37,858 bases of DNA from a virus (IMGVR_UViG_3300005340_000058:1-37858), one strand, 5' to 3'; shown: positions 30,298 through 37,837, numbered from the stretch's first letter. Notes: generated by a model from the letters alone, not told the origin. Translations and numbers: made by a program.

Positions 30298-30749
30298 TCG
30301 TCATCCCCCGAAGCCTGAGAAGGGGCCTGGACGACTTCCTGAGAACCTGAGGTACTGACCTGAACTGCTCGACCGGAGGGGGTCTTGACGCTCTTAGGCT
30401 GGCGTACAGGTGGCTTCCCGAGTGCCTTGTGGGCTGCTGCCATCATCCCGGCTGCCGGGACCTCCGGACCCCCTTGAGGCGAATTCACTGGTTCACCATC
30501 ATCGAAATGCGTTCCGAATGAGACGTCCTCGTAAAGTGATCCGGCGTCAGGTCGACTCCATGCAGGGTGCCGAAAGTCTCGCTTAGCAATCTGAGCATTG
30601 CGACCTTCAATTTCAGCCCTACGATTTTCGATCACTTGGGCTTCCATGACGTCAAGAAAAACGCCATTGGCTGCTGCTCCCAATGTCGGGTTGCTTAGGC
30701 ATTCGGGGACGGTGCTGGCAATCGCAGTGGGTTCCTCTTCGGCAGGCAT
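30294..30749 (-). CDS. Hypothetical head-region protein (151 aa)
   Basis: ATG 30749 follows GGAAGGAAAA about 5 nt upstream; the frame extends to 30782 but lacks a ribosome site there. The N-terminal half has a helix (LDVMEAQVIENRRAEIEGRN) and the C-terminal half is disordered Pro/Ser/Gly-rich (GSQEVVQAPSQASGDDE). It overlaps the Cys-rich gene upstream by 98 nt in a different frame. Probably structural; not recognised. Confidence 0.65.
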   Translation of the reverse strand: MPAEEEPTAIASTVPECLSNPTLGAAANGVFLDVMEAQVIENRRAEIEGRNAQIAKRDFRHPAWSRPDAGSLYEDVSFGTHFDDGEPVNSPQGGPEVPAAGMMAAAHKALGKPPVRQPKSVKTPSGRAVQVSTSGSQEVVQAPSQASGDDE

Positions 30750-30798
30750 CGTGTTTTCCTTCCGTGCAATCATCACAGACAAAACTAGTCAACTTCAA
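30652..30798 (-). CDS. Small Cys-rich protein, TTG start (48 aa)
   Basis: TTG 30798 follows GGAG 6 nt upstream. The protein carries VCDDCTEGKHDACRRGTHCD followed by CQHRP, a Cys/His motif (C-x2-C ... H-x2-C ... H-C-x-C-x-H) that I recognise as recurrent in short actinophage proteins; probably a zinc or Fe-S site. Its C-terminal half overlaps the following gene in another frame. It also overlaps the end of the 56-aa Cys-rich gene, so two metal-binding mini-proteins are translated in tandem after terminase. Confidence 0.6.
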   Translation of the reverse strand: MKLTSFVCDDCTEGKHDACRRGTHCDCQHRPRMPKQPDIGSSSQWRFS

Positions 30799-30955
30799 TT
30801 GATTCTCCGCAATGTGAGCAAGTGACTGGGTCAAAACAAGAACAGTCGTCATGCTCACAACACATTTCGCCACAAGTCCTACAGTAAAAGCGAAGACCTT
30901 TTTCGAGACAATTACAAAACGTCTTCAAATCCTTGGACTCCTGTGGAGTTTCCAT
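30785..30955 (-). CDS. Cys-rich double-knuckle mini-protein (56 aa)
   Basis: ATG 30955 has GAGGAAG immediately upstream and overlaps the end of the terminase gene by 44 nt. There are ten cysteines: FCNC (14, 16), FYCRTCGEMCCEHDDCSC (25, 28, 32, 33, 38, 40) and TCSHCGE (46, 49), consistent with zinc ribbons. It is too short and too overlapped to be reported routinely, but the regular CxxC pattern and ribosome site make it convincing. Function unknown. Confidence 0.65.
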   Translation of the reverse strand: METPQESKDLKTFCNCLEKGLRFYCRTCGEMCCEHDDCSCFDPVTCSHCGESIEVD

Positions 30956-32459
30956 CTTCCTCATTTAGAACAATTTGCCAATTAGTCTTCGGACGGCCCA
31001 ATGCGGCAGGAGTCAAATTAGGATCTACCCAAACCTGCCCAGGCATTCGAGCCGAATCACCTCCAATTTTAGGTAGAACGGAAGCTTGAGGCATTGGCTT
31101 TCTGTCAGCCAATGTAGGCATAAAACTGAAAAAGTACCTGCATTCATCGCAGGCATGGTCATCTTTTTTGTGGATCTGATCATGCGGATTGTTTTGCGAA
31201 GCTTGCTTTTTTGATGCCCAAGTCTTCCAGCGCAATCTTTGGATTTCACGGATCAGGTTAACACAATTGCGAGTGATGTACCAGTTGGGCTTTCCATTTG
31301 CCCCAATAGCTAGATACTGATTTACCTTTGCTACACCAGTCATCACATCGTTATTACCGAGCACAAAACCGATGTTGCGAATAGCGTACTCGGTTTGGAT
31401 GGAAGTTCCGGTGACAGCTTGCTTTTGCGCTAGAGCAGGGTCACAAATGTTGACGTCAGGCACCCGACCATGCTCAGCATTTTTAGCATGAATGACGGCG
31501 GCATGATATTCGATGATCTTCTGTGATTCGTAATGCTCATCGAATGTGATTGCTACGTTGTCTGTATCTACTGCGTGCCAATGAACTGAAGTTGGATTGT
31601 TGAAGCCATGATCCAATGACATGTAATGCTTGTAATTACGACCTACGACTTCTTTGAATTCAATTGGATCGATGATGTGAATTTGTGGATTAAATGACTT
31701 GTAGACCAAGCCGCCCATTTGGACGAACTTACCTTCGCCTCGCGCTTTACGCTCATCATCATCCAGTGAATCAAGGAACTCAGTCACTTCACTTTGGTCG
31801 AGGTAAGGATTTTCGCCCATGTCGACTTCGATGACGTCAATGTTCTTTTGCTGAAGAATGCCCGGCTCGTAAATAGTGTCGAAAATCCATGTCATCCCTT
31901 CAACGGGAGTCATGGTAATCCACATTCGACCCTTACGGTCAATCAGTCGAGCTTTGCATTCGGTGTAGATTGACTCTGGGGGCTCTTCGTCAAAATGGAC
32001 GAAATCTCGCGATGTGCCTGCGAATTTGTCCAAGTCTTGGTCATAGGACATGAGTTCAACGAAGCTGCCGTTTTCAAGGTAGAGAGTTCGTGTAGATGCT
32101 TCGTAAGCGTCTGTCCAAGTTCCTCCGCGAAGCTGGGATGGAGGAATCCATTGCTTGAGCTGAGGTTTGATGATTTTCTCAATACCGTTGAGAAAGTCAA
32201 CAGATACGATTCGCCCAGCGATGGGACGATCTGGAATTCGAATGAAAGGGTGCTTACGGGTGAGCCACCAAATGTCCTCAACAATTCCGCCCGTAGTTTT
32301 TCCACTACGGTTGCCGCCAATGTATAGGCGTGTCCTTTTCTCGCTACTGTGGAACAGTTTTTGTTTTGAATGTGGTCGATAACCGTTAATGTCCGGATAC
32401 GCAGCAACTCGGGAGAGGTTTTCACTCAAATCCTTGAAAACGTCATTGATGCCGACCAT
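30912..32459 (-). CDS. terL: Large terminase subunit, packaging ATPase-nuclease (515 aa)
   Basis: Walker A GGNRSGKT (about 48-55), Walker B with FDEEP (about 156-160) and a SLDHGFNNP-type acidic motif in the C-terminal RNase-H-like nuclease domain (about residue 280) identify the DNA-packaging motor. The start is uncertain: ATG 32459 has only AAAAAG upstream, ATG 32495 has no ribosome site, and a perfect AGAAGGAGG (32484-32492) sits between them followed by CTA ATC. The 56-aa Cys-rich gene overlaps its 3' end. A long hairpin lies just upstream in the transcript. Confidence 0.93.
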   Translation of the reverse strand: MVGINDVFKDLSENLSRVAAYPDINGYRPHSKQKLFHSSEKRTRLYIGGNRSGKTTGGIVEDIWWLTRKHPFIRIPDRPIAGRIVSVDFLNGIEKIIKPQLKQWIPPSQLRGGTWTDAYEASTRTLYLENGSFVELMSYDQDLDKFAGTSRDFVHFDEEPPESIYTECKARLIDRKGRMWITMTPVEGMTWIFDTIYEPGILQQKNIDVIEVDMGENPYLDQSEVTEFLDSLDDDERKARGEGKFVQMGGLVYKSFNPQIHIIDPIEFKEVVGRNYKHYMSLDHGFNNPTSVHWHAVDTDNVAITFDEHYESQKIIEYHAAVIHAKNAEHGRVPDVNICDPALAQKQAVTGTSIQTEYAIRNIGFVLGNNDVMTGVAKVNQYLAIGANGKPNWYITRNCVNLIREIQRLRWKTWASKKQASQNNPHDQIHKKDDHACDECRYFFSFMPTLADRKPMPQASVLPKIGGDSARMPGQVWVDPNLTPAALGRPKTNWQIVLNEEDGNSTGVQGFEDVL

Positions 32460-32503
32460 CTTTTTCTGACGAGGGGGGATTAGCCTCCTTCTCATTCCAG
32501 TTC

Positions 32504-32665
32504 GAAAGTTTTAACTTTGCTTTCATTTGACGGGGGTCCCTCGCTCCATGCTTTCACCTGGCCCGGTTGCGGCCCACCCCCTCCACTCCGTTCCGGGGCC
32601 GGTCCACGCCCTAAACCAGGCTACAGCATTCCGCCCCCCGTCAAATGGCAAAGTCGAAAACTTTC
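32504..32665 (-). ncRNA. Long inverted-repeat RNA element upstream of terminase (about 160 nt)
   Basis: Left arm segments pair in order with right arm segments. GAAAGTTTT 32504-32512 pairs with 32657-32665. ACTTTGC 32514-32520 pairs with GCAAAGT 32648-32654. CATTTGACGGGGG 32524-32536 pairs with CCCCCGTCAAATG 32635-32647. ATGCT 32548-32552 pairs with AGCAT 32625-32629. CCTGG 32557-32561 pairs with CCAGG 32616-32620. That is about 39 pairs around a GC-rich core. No gene was supported here, although the tail-fibre gene ends at 32666. The element sits in the leader of the terminase mRNA, or could equally be a DNA-level site. Confidence 0.6.
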
Positions 32666-33364
32666 TCACACGTCCAAATACCTGTCTGTCCCTACCGGGT
32701 AATTCACTCCGGTCAAATGGAATCGGTTCATGTCTGCCGTTCCACCGAAGCATCGAATGCTGGGCTGGTACAGCGGATCACCATTGTCATTCAAATAGAT
32801 CCTCGCACCCTGCCACGCATTCAAGTTGTTTCCGTTGGTTCCGACGGCGACAGGTTCATGTCCGAGCATCCAGGTTCCGGATCGTGCTGGTCTCAATCCA
32901 GTCGGGAGCGGTTTGAAAACTCCCGGTGAAGTGTTTCGCGCGAGGTTTCCTGAAGTTGGTCCAACAACTCCTCGCCAATAACATCTACCCCGAGCATCGA
33001 GTGCAATTGCGAAAGGGTTAGTGGGGACCGGATTGAGGGTCCATCCTGCGATTGCGAGACAGGTGGTTGGGACGGTGAACCATGGGGAAATTGCGTCATG
33101 TACGGGTCTCCAATACCAACCCCAGTTTACGTCCTTACAAATGAGAACGTAAATAGATTGTGTATCACTCTTGTAGAATCTGTCGCCCAGGTTGTATGAA
33201 CCAGATTGGGGAAGCGTTGTTCCTGAATTAGGTGCTGGCACCCCCGCTAGGGCATCCCAGTTTGGATTGATTTGAACGTCTGGAACATTCATTGGGTCAT
33301 TCGTCGTCAACCCCCTGCCGTCAGTCGGTCGAACCAATCCATAATTAGGCGTGGGGGAATGCAT
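32666..33364 (-). CDS. Tail-fibre-like protein, third of three (232 aa)
   Basis: ATG 33364 overlaps the stop of the previous fibre gene (TGATG). It shares the N-terminal INPNWD motif (about residue 33-38) with the two upstream proteins and continues as Gly/Pro/Asn-rich beta sequence with many aromatic residues (DVNWGWYWRPVHDAISPWFT), typical of receptor-binding domains. This one is the most divergent of the three. It lies next to the terminase leader hairpin. Probably a host-recognition fibre or collar component. Confidence 0.65.
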   Translation of the reverse strand: MHSPTPNYGLVRPTDGRGLTTNDPMNVPDVQINPNWDALAGVPAPNSGTTLPQSGSYNLGDRFYKSDTQSIYVLICKDVNWGWYWRPVHDAISPWFTVPTTCLAIAGWTLNPVPTNPFAIALDARGRCYWRGVVGPTSGNLARNTSPGVFKPLPTGLRPARSGTWMLGHEPVAVGTNGNNLNAWQGARIYLNDNGDPLYQPSIRCFGGTADMNRFHLTGVNYPVGTDRYLDV

Positions 33365-33993
33365 CAATACCACCACCAGATTTGATCGAGTGCAATGAAA
33401 TTCCCTCCACCGGGGCCACCCATGTATTGGACTCGGATGCGACAGAAAGTGTTGGCGACCGGCTTATCTACAGTCACATAGGCTCCAGCGACAATTGCTG
33501 GTGCAGCTGCAATTGCAGTTGGTGTGGGTCCAATCATTGCACCGCCGACGGGGAAAGACGTTCCTGGAATCCCTCCCGCAACGTCATTCGTAATCAGGAA
33601 AGTTGCACCCAAAGTCCAGGCATTCGATGACGCGTCAAAAAGAACTCCACCACGCAATTCGACTTTGCGCATAAGGGGATTCTGGCGCCACTTTAGAATG
33701 TTACCTGGGCGAGTAACTCGTGGGGAAATAATTGGTACCGCAGTCCACGCGGTCCATGCAGCGTCAATGTCATCTGGTTCCCTTCGAGCTGTACCATTCC
33801 ACACTGATGCTCTAGGTCCGGGCGTGCCTAGGAATTCCTGTCCCGCCTCCAATCCACTGAGACTTCCACCATTCACATATGGCGTTAGTTTGGTTTCGAT
33901 ATGATCCCAGTTGTTATTGAGTTGTGTAGCTTCATTGACAGTTGGGTCATTGGGTGCAGGTGGAACAATCTTGGTGAAATTGAAGTATGCCAT
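33364..33993 (-). CDS. Tail-fibre-like protein, second of three (209 aa)
   Basis: ATG 33993 overlaps the previous stop (TAATG). The N terminus (TVNEATQLNNNWDHIETKLT) resembles the shaft-anchor segment of phage fibres, and the C-terminal two-thirds are beta-rich and end in an aromatic strand (GGNFIALDQIWWWY). Similar N-terminal motifs occur in the neighbours, so tandem duplication followed by tip divergence is likely (inference). Receptor recognition at the cell surface is the expected role. Confidence 0.7.
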   Translation of the reverse strand: MAYFNFTKIVPPAPNDPTVNEATQLNNNWDHIETKLTPYVNGGSLSGLEAGQEFLGTPGPRASVWNGTARREPDDIDAAWTAWTAVPIISPRVTRPGNILKWRQNPLMRKVELRGGVLFDASSNAWTLGATFLITNDVAGGIPGTSFPVGGAMIGPTPTAIAAAPAIVAGAYVTVDKPVANTFCRIRVQYMGGPGGGNFIALDQIWWWY

Positions 33994-34658
33994 TACGTCC
34001 CCGTCACTTCTACGCAATAGCTGACGTCAGTGAGTTCGACGCGGTTTTCGATAGACGCTCCCGCGGAAGGTGTATTGCCATAACCGTAGAACAGCAATTC
34101 ACCGTTAGTGTTGAATTGCAATCGAGCGAAAGCATAATTAGCGGCTGTATTGCCAGCATTGGCTGTGAAATAGTGTGCTGCATTAGGGCGCACACCTACG
34201 GGAATTTGATCAGGAGGAATGACAGTTTGAGAGGCACCAAATCCCATTGGGCCCTGCGTGACACTTTGAAAAGCACCAGCCCATTCAACTGTAGAAGTTG
34301 TGCCACCAACTTTAGTGATGACGCGGTAACAAATCCTGAAGTCTGGGAAAGAATTCCAGTCCTCAGTCAAAAGAAATCGCGCATCAACCCAGTCTGATAC
34401 GAATGTCATTGGGTCCTGCCAGAACCCGCCTGCTGACGGAAGCCATGCAATCAGACTATTGGAGTATGGCTTGTAATAGCGTGACGCATTGAGCGCTTCG
34501 GTCACATCAGGATTGGGTGCATTGACGTACTCATATTCAAGTAGGCGCTTAAACTGCTTGTCGCAGATATCCCAGTTGTAATTGAGGTGTTGCTCTACAT
34601 CGACGACTTCGACGTCTACTGGTTTGTAGAGCTTCAGCGTATTGGTATAGGTACCCAT
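33993..34658 (-). CDS. Tail-fibre-like protein, first of three (221 aa)
   Basis: ATG 34658 has GAGGTGA 2 nt upstream. The N-terminal segment (KLYKPVDVEVVDVEQHLNYN, then WDICDKQFKRLLEYE) is the N-x-NWD anchor shared by all three genes; the remainder is beta-rich with many Asn, Thr and Gly and a final strand block (IENRVELTDVSYCVEVTGT). It follows the amidase directly. Probably forms part of the host-recognition apparatus. Confidence 0.7.
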   Translation of the reverse strand: MGTYTNTLKLYKPVDVEVVDVEQHLNYNWDICDKQFKRLLEYEYVNAPNPDVTEALNASRYYKPYSNSLIAWLPSAGGFWQDPMTFVSDWVDARFLLTEDWNSFPDFRICYRVITKVGGTTSTVEWAGAFQSVTQGPMGFGASQTVIPPDQIPVGVRPNAAHYFTANAGNTAANYAFARLQFNTNGELLFYGYGNTPSAGASIENRVELTDVSYCVEVTGT

Positions 34659-34664
34659 TTCACC

Positions 34665-35471
34665 TCACTTCGGCGGAAGCTTCAAAAGTTGACCTGGGGT
34701 AAGAACGATGGTCTCGGTGTTCAGCTTGATGATTTCAGGCCATCGGGAGCCATCGCCCAATTCCTTCTTAGCGATCTGCCAAGGAGTTTCCCCAGCGATT
34801 ACCTTGTGAGTTCGCTGAACAGGCTTCGGCTTACCAGCGGGGCCGTAAGCGATTTCGGCATTAACGCGAGCTCGCATTAGACTCATGTCATACATGTATC
34901 CCTTCTGGAGTTTGGCGTCCCATTTGTAACCAGGGTCCCACTTTTGCGTAGACCATTCGCCATGGCCGATTACAGATTCAGGCTTCCAATTATGGAACGT
35001 GCAAATGGCAGCGCTTACGCGGACAGCTGTATAAAGTTGAGCATCAGACATGACATGCTTGCCAGAATACATGATCTCGAATCCATAGAATCGAGCATTG
35101 CCGTCAGTGTCTTGAACCTTCGGCTTCAGGTTTCCTGTGTAGTCTTCGGAGATGACTTTTTCCAGGACATTTCCATCTCCCAGTCCTGCGTGATTACATC
35201 GTCCCCATCCGCACAATAGGACAGTACCACCGAGATCGATACCTCCATGACACAACGGACCTGGCAACTCCGCATCTCCGGACCAAAGATAAGCGGGCAT
35301 GTCTTTTTGGTCGTCGGAACCAGTGTGGTGCAATGCCACTCCATTGACCGGCCCCCAATTCCCCTTGTGGTTTCGGTTGTGCGTTGCCCAATCGGGATGA
35401 ATCGCCTTGAAGGGGATGTTCCATTCAGTCAGTAGGTCGATGAATTGCTTTGCTGTCATTGGCTGAGCCAT
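34665..35471 (-). CDS. N-acetylmuramoyl-L-alanine amidase with LysM, endolysin (268 aa)
   Basis: The catalytic domain has VALHHTGSDD with H48/H49 as zinc ligand/active-site histidines, RCNHAGLGDG (about 91-100) and VIGHGEWSTQKWDPG (about 168-182), matching amidase_2-type enzymes. Residues about 222-268 (HKVIAGETPWQIAKKELGDG, PGQLLKLPP) form one LysM repeat that binds wall glycans. It therefore cuts the glycan-peptide link at lysis. GGGGGA precedes ATG 35471. It is separated from the likely holin (12038) by about 22 kb. Confidence 0.9.
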   Translation of the reverse strand: MAQPMTAKQFIDLLTEWNIPFKAIHPDWATHNRNHKGNWGPVNGVALHHTGSDDQKDMPAYLWSGDAELPGPLCHGGIDLGGTVLLCGWGRCNHAGLGDGNVLEKVISEDYTGNLKPKVQDTDGNARFYGFEIMYSGKHVMSDAQLYTAVRVSAAICTFHNWKPESVIGHGEWSTQKWDPGYKWDAKLQKGYMYDMSLMRARVNAEIAYGPAGKPKPVQRTHKVIAGETPWQIAKKELGDGSRWPEIIKLNTETIVLTPGQLLKLPPK

Positions 35472-35473
35472 TA

Positions 35474-35743
35474 TTAATCCCCCTTGTGAATTTCAAACGT
35501 CACGGTGTCACCTTGGCGCTCTGCGCCCCGATTGCCCATCTCCATGAGCTTTTGCCAGTTGTGCATTTCAGATTCTGCAAACCACAATTCAATTAGTTCA
35601 GGTGCATTATCTCCCTTACAAAGCGATTCAACAATCTCGGAACCCTTGGGGTGATTCTTGAAAATTTCCTGAAACTTTGGCTTATACAAATCTAGTAGAA
35701 TCTTATTAACGAAGCCAGCCGAGCTTTTGATAGGATTGGTCAT
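35474..35743 (-). CDS. Hypothetical protein (89 aa)
   Basis: ATG 35743 overlaps the previous stop (ATGA). The protein is helical and mixed in charge (INKILLDLYKPKF-type segment, then KGSEIVESLCKGDNAPELIE, MHNWQKLMEMGNRGAERQGD). Unrecognised. It lies between a tail-associated gene and the amidase. Confidence 0.65.
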   Translation of the reverse strand: MTNPIKSSAGFVNKILLDLYKPKFQEIFKNHPKGSEIVESLCKGDNAPELIELWFAESEMHNWQKLMEMGNRGAERQGDTVTFEIHKGD

Positions 35744-36183
35744 GTCGTATTGTCCGTAAAGTTGACGAAGTTTTTCAGCATGTTAATCAGGTTCGTCAAT
35801 GCAACGTTCCCGCCTTTTGAACCTGTGAGGACCAAAGCGGGGACTGTGTCGTTTCCGCTCGGGGCCATTTGCAGGGGGCCCAATTTGGGTGACGTGACAC
35901 CGTCGTGAATGTGGTTGCCAGGGGAAGCCTGATTGCGACCCGTTCCCAAGGAATGGTGTTGTGCTTGCTGACTTGAATCGACGTCTGAATGGTAATGGTC
36001 TTGAGTGCTCGGTTCGGGTGATTGACCAAGGCGCGACCGGTCCTTGTCACCGTGATTGACTTGGCCGAAATCGTCAGGTCTGCCGTCAGGGTAAACGCGC
36101 TTTTCGGTGAATTTCTTCACTGCCAATTTACTTGGCTCTAGGACTCTACCAGTTGTCGGCGCAGGTTGCTTCGGTGTCGTCAT
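35740..36183 (-). CDS. Virion-associated protein with NHIHDG motif (147 aa)
   Basis: GGAGGTGAC lies just before ATG 36183. The protein is His/Gln/Ser-rich, with RNQASPGNHIHDGVTSPKLG near the middle, a motif frequent in trimeric tail-tip or fibre proteins where the histidines bind metal along the axis. The C-terminal helix (GNVALTNLINMLKNFVNFTD) could drive oligomerisation. It lies upstream of the amidase and fibre genes, so a tail-tip role is plausible. Confidence 0.65.
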   Translation of the reverse strand: MTTPKQPAPTTGRVLEPSKLAVKKFTEKRVYPDGRPDDFGQVNHGDKDRSRLGQSPEPSTQDHYHSDVDSSQQAQHHSLGTGRNQASPGNHIHDGVTSPKLGPLQMAPSGNDTVPALVLTGSKGGNVALTNLINMLKNFVNFTDNTT

Positions 36184-36947
36184 GTCACCTCCAGCCCTTC
36201 AATTTCTTTCTGAGGTACCACGATAGTTTGAGTGGGTGGCGCGAAGCGCCCCGGTACGCCCCTCCCCAATTCATTTGGTGATTCACGTGCTGCTAGATTC
36301 ATCATCTCATTTGCAATCTTGTGCAATGTGATGGGATCTCTGACATGCTTCTGCAAAATCTCAATGATGCCAGACATGAGCAGGCGAATATTAAATTGGT
36401 GTTCCTGGTCCGGATTGAACCTACCGGACATTTCATTGAAGAGTTTTACGCTAGCGACATTGCCGTTACGCATACCCTTGATCAAACCCATATGGGCTTC
36501 ATGCTGCGCACCGATGAACATTCGCTCAGCGCGCTCTTGAAGGTAGCGCGAGAAATCGTCATCCAACATCCACGTGGCGAATTCCCTCGTGGAGATGCCA
36601 ATGTCACGCAGCTTCTTTTCGTCTGACCGCTTGTCAACGTAATTAGTCATCACGGCGATGGCGGCCAATTGGCGATCGTTGAGAATGTCTTCCGCGTGGG
36701 GATAATTGATCCCTCGTGCGCGCAATGACTTCTGCACCAGCGGGTCAATCTTGAATTCTTCGATAAGCGGTTGAGCCACATTGAAGCGACGCATCAAATC
36801 GTCGTCACTCGGAGGCTTTCCCCGCGTGGCATGAAATCGCTCGACGAAATGCATCATGTCAAGGAATTCGTTGGTCAGGAATTCTTGGATGGGAGGGATG
36901 GTTTCGTCTTCAACCAATTCAGGGGTCTCGGGGTCGCTCAACGCCAC
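36180..36947 (-). CDS. Small terminase subunit candidate (255 aa)
   Basis: A helical protein with an HTH-like N-terminal part (RGKPPSDDDLMRRFNVAQPL), a central helix bundle (LQERAERMFIGAQHEAHMGL), and a segment KGMRNGNVASVKLFNEMSG (common in TerS-like proteins that describe a target-replication motif), then an oligomerisation helix and disordered tail. Size and location at the head of the late arm suit TerS, although three fibre genes and the amidase separate it from the large subunit. Start: GGGGGGTGA precedes GTG 36947; a GTG at 36959 is also possible. Confidence 0.55.
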   Translation of the reverse strand: MALSDPETPELVEDETIPPIQEFLTNEFLDMMHFVERFHATRGKPPSDDDLMRRFNVAQPLIEEFKIDPLVQKSLRARGINYPHAEDILNDRQLAAIAVMTNYVDKRSDEKKLRDIGISTREFATWMLDDDFSRYLQERAERMFIGAQHEAHMGLIKGMRNGNVASVKLFNEMSGRFNPDQEHQFNIRLLMSGIIEILQKHVRDPITLHKIANEMMNLAARESPNELGRGVPGRFAPPTQTIVVPQKEIEGLEVT

Positions 36948-36959
36948 TTCACCCCCCAC

Positions 36960-37628
36960 TCAAGCCCGTGAAGGGGTCTGCGTGGCCGCCTGAGAGCTTT
37001 GACCCCCTCCTGGGGACTTAAGGTCACACTCCTCATCTGAGGCGCCGAGAGTGGCGCACAGCGCCCCGGGGTCCGGCACATCAATTACATTTCGCTGAAC
37101 GCCATTGTATTGCATTGTGTCGCGCTTCGGCTGGGTAATTGGAATGTCCTGCCAATTGGGGTCCAAGAGATTGACCTCCCTCAATGCGTCCTGCAATTGC
37201 GCTGGCATGAAGAGTGTGATTCCCTCTTCGTAATTCTCAACACTGACGGGATGAACGCACATGTCTCGACAGAAGGCGATCTGTGAATACCAATGCCCTT
37301 CACGCCAGTGTCGAAACAATACGTGGCCAGCTTCCGATGAACCCTTCCGGGCAAGGAAATCGATGTGGCGCGTGCGCACCGTATCGTGTCGCTTTTCGGA
37401 TTGGAAACTTTCGTAAAGCCGCTTGACACTTTTGGGGCTAATTTCAAGTGACTTTGAAATCCAAATCACTAGCTCACGATTCAAGCCAGCGTATGTTCCA
37501 TGCTCAGCGCGAGACAAATACTGCTTACTCAATCCAACAATCTTACCAAGCTTTTCTAGACTGTAGCCTCCCTTCACTCTAGCCCGTGAAACTGGATTGG
37601 AGGTAGCGAGTGCATTATCGATTCCCAA
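36960..37628 (-). CDS. XRE-type HTH protein, late-arm regulator candidate (222 aa)
   Basis: TTG 37628 is chosen for AAAAGGAGG 3 nt upstream; the frame continues to 37733 but would pass over the promoter. Residues about 16-60 (YSLEKLGKIVGLSKQYLSRA, EHGTYAGL) form a Cro/C1-type HTH. A second HTH-like unit follows at about 110-150 (YSQIAFCRDMCVHPVSVENY). The C terminus is Ser/Gln/Thr-rich and disordered. It is the first gene of the late arm and lies next to the palindromic control region, so it may autoregulate it; it might alternatively be a DNA-recognition packaging protein. Confidence 0.7.
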   Translation of the reverse strand: MGIDNALATSNPVSRARVKGGYSLEKLGKIVGLSKQYLSRAEHGTYAGLNRELVIWISKSLEISPKSVKRLYESFQSEKRHDTVRTRHIDFLARKGSSEAGHVLFRHWREGHWYSQIAFCRDMCVHPVSVENYEEGITLFMPAQLQDALREVNLLDPNWQDIPITQPKRDTMQYNGVQRNVIDVPDPGALCATLGASDEECDLKSPGGGQSSQAATQTPSRA

Positions 37629-37662
37629 TCGCCTCCTTTTAGGTGGCCAGTGCGAGGAATGG

Positions 37663-37743
37663 TTGACAATTAGATTGTACGCTGTGAAATGAAAATATGC
37701 CAGTGGTTGACAGTGTGAAAAGCACACACTCACATCGGGTGAG
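37663..37743. promoter_or_regulatory. Divergent promoter/operator region
   Basis: - strand promoter: -35 CTGGCA (37698-37703) and -10 TACAAT (37674-37679), 18-bp spacer, placing the start about 40 nt upstream of the TTG at 37628. + strand elements: two direct repeats TGGTTGACA (37660-37668 and 37704-37712) each contain a consensus -35; the first is 16 bp from TGAAAT (37685-37690). Palindromes GTGTG-CACAC (37713-37727) and CTCAC-GTGAG (37729-37743) lie beyond, as candidate operators. Promoter calls are by eye. Confidence 0.45.
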
Positions 37744-37837
37744 CATAAAGAGGAAACGCGGGTGGATTTTTAGACAACATTCGCGCGGACACGTAAATTG
37801 ATTCCTGTCAGCGCACCAACCGAAAGGCGTGATCCAA

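Noticed and set aside
32523-32753. A 76-codon - strand frame and + strand frames across the hairpin region
   Set aside because: They overlap the fibre gene and the inverted repeat, lack ribosome sites, and are Pro/Arg/Gly-biased, as expected from GC-rich stems.
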